From: Vulcanimicrobiota bacterium
GTDB lineage: Bacteria > Vulcanimicrobiota > Vulcanimicrobiia > Vulcanimicrobiales > Vulcanimicrobiaceae
Assembly (NCBI GenBank): GCA_014304965.1
Contig: JACRTZ010000178.1
Location: 1 to 9,330 of the forward strand
DNA length: 9,330 bases
Direction: 5' to 3'
The notes under the pieces are model-generated. The model was not told the origin of the DNA. It did not search any database and saw only the letters and a program-made list of their open reading frames with translations. Positions within the stretch are counted from its first letter, which is position 1. Each line of letters begins with the position of its first letter. Positions 1 to 6,657 of the stretch are shown piece by piece. The position numbers were made by a program, and so were the translations under genes.

Positions 1-753
1 GGCAAGATCCGCGTGCTTTCGATCCTCGGTGCGAATCCGATGCTGCACGCGCCGCAGGGCGCGGCCGCCGTACGCGCGGCGCTCGAGAACGTCCCCTTCG
101 TTGTCGCTACCGAATTGTTCCCGACGGAAACGACCGAACTCGCGCATCTCGTGTTGCCGGCGCGCGCGCCGTTCGAAAAACGCGGGCACTCGTACGATCT
201 GACCGGCAGCGTTCGCATGTCGCGAGCGGCGAACATCGGGCCGCCCGGCGCGCTTGCCGACGGCGAGATGCTCGTTGCGCTTGCCGAGTCACTTGGGGTG
301 ACGGTACCCGCGCCCGACGAGCTCGCGCGCTTCGCCGCGGTGTCGCCGGCGCCATCGCCCGCGGCCGGCCTCGGCGATCCCGCCTTGTGCGGTGTGCCGA
401 GCCCGCCGCCTGAAGCGGGAGCATTGCGGCTATGCGTGGTCGCGAGCCCCTTTAGCGGCGGCGGCACGATGCGCTTCGACGACACGCTCGACGAACTGCG
501 CGCGCGTCCGCGCCTCATGCTCAACGCGCGAACCGCGACGAGCCAGGGCCTCGGCGGCGGCGAACTCACCGACGTGGCAGCCGGGAGCCGCGTTCTGCGC
601 GATCTCGTCATCCGGATAGACGACAACTTTCCCGACGGCGTCGCCGGCGTCTACGACGGCTTACCGGATGCGCCCGCCGCCGCGTTCCGGGACGGCGAGT
701 CCGTCGAGGTCAAGAACGTGCGCGACGCCCGTGCGATCGCGGGGGTGGCCTGA
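1..753 (+). CDS. nuoG: NADH-quinone oxidoreductase subunit G, C-terminal part (5' end outside window)
   Basis: The frame is already open at base 1 (GKIRVLSILGANPM...), so this is the last 250 residues of a larger protein; the GTG at 13 is internal. NuoG is the large iron-sulfur subunit of the peripheral NADH-oxidising arm of complex I, and its C-terminal half is related to molybdopterin oxidoreductases. Visible family marks are LGANPM (residues 9-14 of the fragment), then VVATELFPTETTELAHLVLP and the following FEKRGHSYDLTGSVR. These match the usual 'fltET...ADvvLP...EK.Gt..n.eGrvq' stretch. The tail (DGESVEVKNVRDA) resembles the small C-terminal beta domain. The N-terminal ferredoxin-like domain and its Fe-S ligands are outside the window. 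The stop TGA (751-753) shares one base with the nuoH ATG. The identification rests on both the motif and the operon position. Confidence 0.93.
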   Translation, partial: GKIRVLSILGANPMLHAPQGAAAVRAALENVPFVVATELFPTETTELAHLVLPARAPFEKRGHSYDLTGSVRMSRAANIGPPGALADGEMLVALAESLGVTVPAPDELARFAAVSPAPSPAAGLGDPALCGVPSPPPEAGALRLCVVASPFSGGGTMRFDDTLDELRARPRLMLNARTATSQGLGGGELTDVAAGSRVLRDLVIRIDDNFPDGVAGVYDGLPDAPAAAFRDGESVEVKNVRDARAIAGVA

Positions 754-1757
754 TGCTCGCAGCGCTTTCGCTCGACGTCGTCCCGCTCTGGGTCGTGGTG
801 CTCGCCAAATCGGGGTTCGTACTGTTCGTCGTCGTGACGACCTTCGCGTACGCGATGCTGTTCGAGCGCAAGATCATGGCCTGGATGCAATTGCGGCCGG
901 GCCCGAATCGCGTCGGCCCCTGGGGTCTCATGCAGCCGGCCGCCGACGCCGCCAAGATGATGTTCAAGGAAGACCTGACGCCTTCGACCGCCGATCCGTT
1001 CATCTACCGCTTCGCGCCCTGGATTTCGCTTGCGACCGCGATGGGCGTATTCGCCGTCATTCCCTTCTCGGAAACGAGCGGCGGCCTGTGGAGCATCGGC
1101 AACGTGAACTCGGGCATCTTGTTTGTGTTCGCGCTCACCTCGATCGGCGTCTACGGCATTTCGCTCGCCGGCTGGTCGTCGGGTTCGAAGTATCCGCTGT
1201 TGGGGAGCGTCCGTTCGACGGCGCAGATGATCAGTTACGAACTCGCCATGACGATGTCGGTGATCGGCGTGCTGATTCTCGCCGGCACGACGTCGTTTGC
1301 CGGGATCGTGCACGCCCAGGCCAAGTGGTGGTTCGTCTTGCCGCAGTTCGTGGGCTTCATCGTCTACATCATCACGGCCGTCGCTGAGACGAACCGCGCG
1401 CCGTTCGATTTGGTCGAAGCGGAAACCGAACTCGTCGGCGGCTTTCATACCGAGTATTCGGGGCTGCGTTTCGGGCTGTTCTTCATCGCCGAATATCTGA
1501 ACATGATTGCGGTCGCATGCGTCGCGACGCTGTTGTTTTTCGGAGGCTGGAATCCGCCGTTCGGCCTCACCGTCATTCCGGGCATCGTTTGGTTTCTGTT
1601 GAAAGACGGGTTCTTTATCTTCATCTATATCTGGCTGCGGACGACGCTGCCGCGCCTTCGCTACGACCGTCTGATGGCCTTCGGCTGGAAGGTTTTGCTG
1701 CCGGTCGCCACCCTCAATCTCATGGTGACGGCCGCGATCGTGGCGTTCGGCGGATGA
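753..1757 (+). CDS. nuoH: NADH-quinone oxidoreductase subunit H
   Basis: This is a membrane subunit of complex I (334 residues; E. coli NuoH is of similar size) that forms much of the quinone chamber and connects it to the proton-translocating arm. About eight membrane segments can be seen, roughly at residues 13-36, 91-105, 122-140, 159-178, 193-210, 240-264, 273-296 and 312-330. Two family signatures are intact. The first is FERKIMAWMQLRPGPNRVGP at 37-56, followed by LMQPAADAAKMMFKED (59-74). The second is AETNRAPFDLVEAETELVGG at 211-230, followed by FHTEYSGLRF. The acidic and basic residues of the 'E-channel' region (Glu38, Asp65, Lys68, Glu73, Glu163, Glu212, Arg215, Glu222, Glu224, Glu226) are all present, so the subunit looks functional. 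The ATG at 753 overlaps the nuoG stop, with a purine-rich GGGGGTGG (741-748) just upstream. The end overlaps nuoI by 4 bases. Confidence 0.97.
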   Translation: MLAALSLDVVPLWVVVLAKSGFVLFVVVTTFAYAMLFERKIMAWMQLRPGPNRVGPWGLMQPAADAAKMMFKEDLTPSTADPFIYRFAPWISLATAMGVFAVIPFSETSGGLWSIGNVNSGILFVFALTSIGVYGISLAGWSSGSKYPLLGSVRSTAQMISYELAMTMSVIGVLILAGTTSFAGIVHAQAKWWFVLPQFVGFIVYIITAVAETNRAPFDLVEAETELVGGFHTEYSGLRFGLFFIAEYLNMIAVACVATLLFFGGWNPPFGLTVIPGIVWFLLKDGFFIFIYIWLRTTLPRLRYDRLMAFGWKVLLPVATLNLMVTAAIVAFGG

Positions 1758-2359
1758 GTATGTTGGGCGGTTTCTTCGCGGGCGTGCTCGCCCTCATCCA
1801 AGGCTTCTTTACGACGTTTTCGTTCTTTTTCAAGCGGAAACCGACGATCGCGTATCCGTCGGTTAAGAAGCAGCACGCGCCGCGCTTCCACGGCTTGCAC
1901 GAATTGCGCCGCTACGCCGACGGCAAAGAACGCTGCATCGGCTGCGAGCTCTGTGCGATCGCCTGCCCCGCGAATGCCATTACCGTTATCGGAGCCGAGA
2001 ACACGCCCGACGACCGCCGCTCGCCGGGCGAGCGCTACGCGGCCCGCTACGAGATCGACGAGTTGCGCTGCATTTTTTGCGGCCTCTGCGAAGAGGCGTG
2101 TCCGACCGATGCGATCGTGTTGACGCCGCGCTTCGAGATGTCAGACTACCGGCGCGGCTCGTTCGTGTACGCGAAAGACAGGCTGCTCGTTCCGCCCGAC
2201 GCGGGCGTCGGCATGGCGCCGGACGAGCGTCCGAACGGCATCCCGGCCGACCTCGGTTCGGTGATCGAGCAGAAGAGCACCGTTGACATCGAGGAGGGCT
2301 ACTCCGCCACGTGGCGCGGCACGATCTTGAAAACGGAGCGGAAGGGGCTCGCGGGTTGA
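1754..2359 (+). CDS. nuoI: NADH-quinone oxidoreductase subunit I (2x[4Fe-4S] ferredoxin-type)
   Basis: This is the 201-residue electron carrier of the complex I connecting arm. It binds the N6a and N6b clusters, which relay electrons toward the terminal cluster next to the quinone site. Two CxxCxxCxxxCP motifs are perfect: Cys61, 64, 67, 71 (CIGCELCAIACP) and Cys106, 109, 112, 116 (CIFCGLCEEACP). An N-terminal hydrophobic/amphipathic helix (residues 4-26) fits the family's membrane-surface anchor. The start chosen is ATG 1754, inside the ATGA overlap with the nuoH stop; it gives the expected N-terminus (MSMLGGFFAGVLALIQGFF). The same frame stays open upstream to about 1517, but that stretch is Arg-rich, lies inside nuoH and does not resemble the family. 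The tail after residue 160 (VPPDAGVG...) is a typical variable extension. The stop TGA shares four bases with the TTG start of nuoJ. Confidence 0.97.
   Translation: MSMLGGFFAGVLALIQGFFTTFSFFFKRKPTIAYPSVKKQHAPRFHGLHELRRYADGKERCIGCELCAIACPANAITVIGAENTPDDRRSPGERYAARYEIDELRCIFCGLCEEACPTDAIVLTPRFEMSDYRRGSFVYAKDRLLVPPDAGVGMAPDERPNGIPADLGSVIEQKSTVDIEEGYSATWRGTILKTERKGLAG
2335..2347 (+). promoter_or_regulatory. Ribosome binding site supporting the TTG start of nuoJ
   Basis: The purine-rich stretch GGAGCGGAAGGGG ends 8 bases before the TTG at 2356. It is the strongest Shine-Dalgarno-like element near this junction. Together with the TTGA overlap it favours TTG 2356 over the in-frame GTG at 2311, which lies inside nuoI and would add a hydrophilic 15-residue leader. 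Confidence 0.6.
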
Positions 2360-2964
2360 TTCTGTTCTGGCTCTTGGCGCTGCTCCTCATCGTCACGGCG
2401 GTGTTCACCGTGACGCAGAAGAGCCCGGTCTATAGCGTCGTCGGCCTGCTCGCAAACTTCGTCGTGCTCGCGACGCTCTTCCTCACGCTCGATGCCGAGT
2501 TCGTCTTCGTCATTCAAATCGTCGTGTACGGCGGCGCGGTGCTCGTGCTGTTCGTCTTCGTGATCGCGCTGCTCTCGAGTGGCGTCGGACCGTTCGCCGA
2601 AGGGCCGAATAGGATGCCGCGTGCGCTCGTGCCGGCGGCATTCATTGTGCTCGTCGCCTTTGCGGCGCTCGTTTACGGGCTCGTCCGCGGACCGCTTGCG
2701 ACGGCGGCCGTCCATCCGAGTTCCGCGCCACTCGGGGCGGCCGGCGATGCCGGAGTTTTCGGGAGCATCGCCGACTTCGGCGCCGCGCTCTTCACGACGC
2801 ATTTGCTGCCCTTCGAAGTCACGTCGCTGATTCTGATGGTCGCGGTAGTCGGCGTTGTGATGCTGGCGGGCGATGCTCCGCCCGAGCGGACGCACGGCAG
2901 CCATTCGCCGCAGGTGCGACGCAAACCGCGCGAGCGCGAGCCGATCGTGAAGGCGGGCCGATGA
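2356..2964 (+). CDS. nuoJ: NADH-quinone oxidoreductase subunit J
   Basis: This small membrane subunit of complex I (202 residues) lies between the quinone-site subunit NuoH and NuoK. The key segment is TM3, IQIVVYGGAVLVLFVFVIAL (residues 53-72), the hallmark 'vQviVYvGAvlVLFlFvimL' helix. Other membrane segments lie near 1-20, 26-45, 90-110 and 143-172; the last includes the conserved THLLPFEVTSLILM. The start chosen is TTG 2356, which overlaps the nuoI stop in TTGA. It yields MILFWLLALLLIV, a standard NuoJ N-terminus, and has a good ribosome binding site. The nearest in-frame alternative, GTG 2311, is deep in nuoI. The last 30 residues (from about 173) are hydrophilic and Arg/Lys-rich, a variable cytoplasmic tail. 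The gene ends in an ATGA overlap with nuoK. Confidence 0.95.
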   Translation: MILFWLLALLLIVTAVFTVTQKSPVYSVVGLLANFVVLATLFLTLDAEFVFVIQIVVYGGAVLVLFVFVIALLSSGVGPFAEGPNRMPRALVPAAFIVLVAFAALVYGLVRGPLATAAVHPSSAPLGAAGDAGVFGSIADFGAALFTTHLLPFEVTSLILMVAVVGVVMLAGDAPPERTHGSHSPQVRRKPREREPIVKAGR

Positions 2965-3275
2965 GCCCGATGCCGGTGGACGTGCTGAACTACGTGCTGC
3001 TCTCGGCCGTGATGTTTTTCATTGGCGTCGGCGGCGTGATCTTGCGCCGTAACCCGCTGATCGTGCTCATGGCGATCGAGTTGATGTTCAACGCCGCGAA
3101 CCTCGCACTGATCGCGTTTTCGCGGGTGTACGAGAATAACGCCGGCCACATCTTCGCCTTTTTGGTGATCACCGTCGCCGCGGCGGAAGCCGCGATCGGC
3201 TTGGCCATCGTCGTCGTCGTGTTCCGCCGCGCAAAGCACGTGGACGTGGACGACGTGGCGGGGTTGCACGGATGA
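2961..3275 (+). CDS. nuoK: NADH-quinone oxidoreductase subunit K
   Basis: This is a 104-residue, three-helix membrane subunit related to MrpC of sodium/proton antiporters. It carries part of the hydrophilic axis along which coupling passes to the pumps. Helices lie at about 10-27, 32-54 and 63-88. The two membrane glutamates known to matter in E. coli (Glu36 and Glu72) correspond to Glu40 (in LMAIELMFNAANL) and Glu76 (in TVAAAEAAIGLA), with the same 36-residue spacing. NPLIVLMAIEL is the family signature. The start ATG 2961 sits in an ATGA overlap with nuoJ, preceded by AAGGCGGG (2950-2957). A second ATG at 2970 (Met4) gives an equally plausible N-terminus, so the first three residues are uncertain. 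The gene ends in an ATGA overlap with nuoL. Confidence 0.96.
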   Translation: MSPMPVDVLNYVLLSAVMFFIGVGGVILRRNPLIVLMAIELMFNAANLALIAFSRVYENNAGHIFAFLVITVAAAEAAIGLAIVVVVFRRAKHVDVDDVAGLHG

Positions 3276-5230
3276 TTTTTGCGCTCTGGCTACTGCCGTT
3301 TGCGGGTGCGCTCGCGATCTGGGCCTTTGGTCCGCAACTGAAGCGGCTCGCCGGCGCGCTCGGAGCTGCGACCGTGTTGACGTCGTTTGCCATCGCGCTC
3401 GCCCTCGCGGGTCAGACCTTTACCGGCCGGGGCGTCAAGGCGCCGCTCGTCTCCTGGGCTCAGGGCTTCTCGTTCGGGTTGCTGCTCGACCCGCTCTCGC
3501 TGCTGTGGGTGTTCGTCATCACCGGCGTCGGCGGCCTCATTCACGTGTATTCGATCGGGTACATGAGCGGCGACCGCGCCTTCGCGCGATTCTTCGCGTA
3601 CATGAACTTTTTCGTGTTCGCGATGCTGACGCTCGTGCTCTCCGACAATTTCGTCGGGCTGCTCGTCGGCTGGGGCCTCGTCGGACTTGCATCCTACTTC
3701 TTGATCGGCTTCTGGTTCTTCAAGCCGAGCGCGGTGGCGGCTGCTCGCAAAGCGTTCGTCATCAACGTCGTCGGCGACATCGGCCTGATGTTCGGTATCT
3801 TCGTGCTGTTCGCGGCGACCCACACGACCACGTATGCCGGCGTTTTCGCGAAGGCGGGCTCGCTCGCACCCTTAACGGTGACCCTCGCCTGCTTCGGCTT
3901 GTTCGTCGCGTGCGCCGCCAAGTCGGCGCAATTGCCGCTGCACACCTGGCTGCCCGACGCGATGGAAGGCCCCACGCCGGTGTCGGCCTTGATCCACGCC
4001 GCGACGATGGTCACGGCAGGCGTGTACTTGATCGCGCGCTGCGCGCCGCTCTGGGACGTTTCGCCGGAAGCGCGCGCGCTCGTCGGAACGATCGGCGCCT
4101 TAACGGCCCTGACCGGAGCGGTTTTGGGCTGCGTGCAGTGGGACATCAAGCGTATTTTGGCCTACTCGACGATGTCGCAGATCGGCTACATGATCATGGG
4201 CGTCGGTGTCGGCGCGTATCAGGCCGGCATCCTGCACTTCTACACCCACGCGTTTTTCAAAGCGACGCTGTTCTTGGGCGCGGGCATCCTGATCCACGCG
4301 TTGCACGACGAGCAAGACGTGCGCAAGATGGGCGGGCTCGCGCGACGTCAACCCTTCGCGTTCTGGGCGATGACGGTCGGCACGCTCGCGATCATCGGCT
4401 TTCCCGGCCTCAGCGGTTTCTTCAGTAAAGATGCCGTCATTTACGGCACGCTCGAACACGGGTATCCGCTGCTGTACGCGATCGGCATGGTGACCGCGGG
4501 CATCACGGCATACTATATGTGCCGCATGCTGTTCGTCACGTTCTTCGGCAGCTATCGCGGCGACGTGCCGAGCGCTCAGCTCGGCGTGGCGGCGTCCACG
4601 AATCCACCGGTCGCGCACGAAGCGCCGAGCGGCCATGAAGGCGCGCATGCGCCGGCCTGGCTGATGCAAGTGCCCGTTGCGCTCTTGATGATTCCGAGCG
4701 TGATCGCGGGCTACGTGTGGTTCGGTTCGCGCGACGGACCCCTCGCCTACGGCGGCCCGGGTTCGCTCTGGTTCGGGTATTTCACCACGAACTTCGCAAC
4801 CCGCGCCGAAGCGGTGCAGGCGGCGGTGCCGGAGTGGCTTTCGACGGTGCTCGTGCTCGCGCTCGTCGGGATCGGTGCGTTCGTGGCGTATCGTCGCTAT
4901 GCTGCGTCCGCCGCATCGGCGAACGCGGTGGAGCGCCTGCGCGCCGAGTCGCTGACGGCGTGGCGGCCGTTGACGCGCGCGCTCTATTTCGACGATGCCA
5001 TCGAACTTGTTTTCGTGCGTCCGGCAAGCGCGATCGGTGCGGCCTTTGCTCGCGTGGTGGATCCACAAGTGCTCGACGGCGCGGTTCGCGACGTCGCCTG
5101 GCTTGCGGGCTGGCTCGGGCGGGAAATGCGCGCGCTGCAGACGGGCCTCGTGCGCGGATACGCGCTCGTGGTCGTGCTCGGCGTGGCGGGCTTCCTCGTC
5201 TACTTCGCCTGGTTCGGTACGGTTCGATGA
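3272..5230 (+). CDS. nuoL: NADH-quinone oxidoreductase subunit L (distal antiporter-like subunit)
   Basis: This is the largest membrane subunit of complex I and the distal antiporter-like proton pump (652 residues, somewhat longer than the roughly 613 of E. coli). The core is well conserved: HVYSIGYMSGD (91-101), KSAQLPLHTWLPDAMEGPTP (217-236), SALIHAATMVTAGVYL (238-253), KRILAYSTMSQIGYM (293-307), FYTHAFFKATLFLGAG (323-338) and GFPGLSGFFSKD (376-387). Channel residues seen are Asp169, Lys217, Lys330 and Lys386, matching E. coli Asp178, Lys229, Lys342 and Lys399. The C-terminus (about 560-652) is the long lateral helix plus final membrane anchor, including LQTGLVRGYALVVVLG. One key residue is odd: the TM5 glutamate (E. 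coli Glu144) is Gly135 in LLVGWGLVGLASYFLIGFWF. A His-containing loop (449-459) is probably a harmless variation. The start ATG 3272 overlaps the nuoK stop, with GTGGCGGGG 8 bases upstream. Confidence 0.97.
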   Translation: MIFALWLLPFAGALAIWAFGPQLKRLAGALGAATVLTSFAIALALAGQTFTGRGVKAPLVSWAQGFSFGLLLDPLSLLWVFVITGVGGLIHVYSIGYMSGDRAFARFFAYMNFFVFAMLTLVLSDNFVGLLVGWGLVGLASYFLIGFWFFKPSAVAAARKAFVINVVGDIGLMFGIFVLFAATHTTTYAGVFAKAGSLAPLTVTLACFGLFVACAAKSAQLPLHTWLPDAMEGPTPVSALIHAATMVTAGVYLIARCAPLWDVSPEARALVGTIGALTALTGAVLGCVQWDIKRILAYSTMSQIGYMIMGVGVGAYQAGILHFYTHAFFKATLFLGAGILIHALHDEQDVRKMGGLARRQPFAFWAMTVGTLAIIGFPGLSGFFSKDAVIYGTLEHGYPLLYAIGMVTAGITAYYMCRMLFVTFFGSYRGDVPSAQLGVAASTNPPVAHEAPSGHEGAHAPAWLMQVPVALLMIPSVIAGYVWFGSRDGPLAYGGPGSLWFGYFTTNFATRAEAVQAAVPEWLSTVLVLALVGIGAFVAYRRYAASAASANAVERLRAESLTAWRPLTRALYFDDAIELVFVRPASAIGAAFARVVDPQVLDGAVRDVAWLAGWLGREMRALQTGLVRGYALVVVLGVAGFLVYFAWFGTVR

Positions 5231-6657
5231 TCGCAACCCTCATCGTCGTTCCGATTTTGGCCGCGGTGCTCTTGCTGCTGTTGCCGCGCCGCGCCGAAGG
5301 AACCGCGAAGTGGATCGGCGTCGCGATTTCGTTCCTCGCGTTCTTTGCGACGATCGGGCTCGCCGGAGCGCCCGACGAATCGGTGCGCTGGCTGCAGCGT
5401 CCGTTCACGGCGAACTTTCACGTCGGTCTCGGACACGGATTGTCGTACTGGATCGTCCTCTTGCTGACGCTCTCGACCGGCTGTGCGCTGATGGCGACCA
5501 ACGTCCCGCGCCGGCGCGACTTCGTCGCGCAGATGCTCTTTTTGCTCGGCGCGATGGCCGGCGTCTTTCTCGCGCGCGATCTCGTGTTGTTTGCGCTGTT
5601 TTGGGATCTGATGCTGATCCCGGTCTTTTTCATCTTGCTCGGGTGGGGACCGGAGCGCTCCAATAGCGCGTGGCGCTATTTGCTGTACAACGTAACCGGC
5701 GGCGTCGCGCTGCTGCTTGCGGTCGCCGCATACGGCGTGCTCGAGGGCTCGACCGATCTCATCGGCGCGTCGCTCGGTCACGGGGCGAGCGTCGTCGGCA
5801 ACGGCTGGGGCTTGTGGATCTTCGCGGGTTTCGCGTTCGCGTTCGCCATCAAGACGCCGGTCTGGCCGTTCCATACCTGGATGCCGGCGACGTACGTGGA
5901 CTTACCGGCGCCGGCGGTCGCGGTCGTCAGTGCCGTGCAGTCGAAGGCGGGCCTGTACGGTTTCATCGCGATCGTGCTGCCGCTGCTTCCGGAGCAGGTT
6001 CAGGCTGCGGCCGGCATCATGTTCGTCCTCGGTTTGGTCGCGCTCGTGTACGGCGCCGTGGTTGCGCTCGTGCAAGACGACGCGAAATCCATCGTCGCGT
6101 ATTCGTCGCTTTCGCACCTCGGGCTCATCGTGCTCGGCATCTTCAGCGGCAACGCGCTCGCGCTCGGCGGGGCAGCGGTATACGTGATTGCGCACGGGTT
6201 GTTCAGCGCCGGTTTGTTCCTTGCGATCGACCAATTCGAAACGCGCGAAGGCTCGCGCTCGCTCAAACGTCTCGGCGGCCTCGGCGCGCGCAATCCAAAA
6301 CTTGCCGGCGGCCTCACGATCGTCGCGCTCGCGGCGCTCGGGCTTCCGGGACTGTGCGGCTTCGCCGGAGAGATTTTGATTTTGACCGGCCTGTATGCGA
6401 GCGGGAACGTGTGGCCGGCGGTCATCGCGCTCGTGCCGATCGTGCTGGCCGCGGCGTATATGCTGCGGTTGTTCCAAGACGTTATGCAGGGGCCCGAGGT
6501 CGCAGACGTTCCGCAGCGTCCCGATCTGACGCTGCTCGAACTGCTCGCGCTCGCTCCCCTCGTCGTCGCGATCGTTTTGCTCGGCGTCAATCCAGGCCCG
6601 GTCGCCGGCTCCGCGAACGTGCAGAGCGCGGTGTCGCTCGTGCAGGGAACGCGCTGA
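5227..6657 (+). CDS. nuoM: NADH-quinone oxidoreductase subunit M (antiporter-like subunit)
   Basis: This is the middle antiporter-like proton-pumping subunit of complex I (476 residues; E. coli has about 509). The start is ATG 5227 in an ATGA overlap with nuoL. The frame is open upstream inside nuoL, but only this start gives the hydrophobic MIATLIVVPILAAVLLLLLP. Family features seen are FWDLMLIPVFFILLGWG (125-141), AIKTPVWPFHTWMP (207-220), DDAKSIVAYSSLSHLGLIVLG (starting at 284) and LPGLCGFAGEILILTGLY (373-390). Lys209, Lys240 and Glu382 correspond to E. coli Lys234, Lys265 and Glu407; the Lys-Lys spacing of 31 is identical. Two deviations stand out: Asp127 replaces the TM5 glutamate (E. 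coli Glu144), and the segment after HTWMP (ATYVDLPAPAVAVVSAVQSK) lacks the usual 'DAHxEAPTAGS'. No clear ribosome binding site precedes the start, so translation probably depends on coupling to nuoL. Confidence 0.95.
   Translation: MIATLIVVPILAAVLLLLLPRRAEGTAKWIGVAISFLAFFATIGLAGAPDESVRWLQRPFTANFHVGLGHGLSYWIVLLLTLSTGCALMATNVPRRRDFVAQMLFLLGAMAGVFLARDLVLFALFWDLMLIPVFFILLGWGPERSNSAWRYLLYNVTGGVALLLAVAAYGVLEGSTDLIGASLGHGASVVGNGWGLWIFAGFAFAFAIKTPVWPFHTWMPATYVDLPAPAVAVVSAVQSKAGLYGFIAIVLPLLPEQVQAAAGIMFVLGLVALVYGAVVALVQDDAKSIVAYSSLSHLGLIVLGIFSGNALALGGAAVYVIAHGLFSAGLFLAIDQFETREGSRSLKRLGGLGARNPKLAGGLTIVALAALGLPGLCGFAGEILILTGLYASGNVWPAVIALVPIVLAAAYMLRLFQDVMQGPEVADVPQRPDLTLLELLALAPLVVAIVLLGVNPGPVAGSANVQSAVSLVQGTR

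Noticed and set aside
1517..1753. N-terminal extension of nuoI by 79 codons
   Set aside because: The extension lies inside nuoH in another frame, is Arg/His-rich, and does not resemble NuoI. The ATG at 1754 in the ATGA overlap gives the standard N-terminus.
4610..4660. His/Glu-rich loop in NuoL (around residues 449-459) as a possible metal-binding insertion
   Set aside because: Many NuoL proteins have a variable His-containing loop ('HxHE') at this position before the next membrane helix, so it is not distinctive.
4100..5236. A 378-codon open frame on the - strand antisense to nuoL
   Set aside because: It has the same Arg/His/Glu-rich composition and no family resemblance; the + strand nuoL is unambiguous across the whole stretch.
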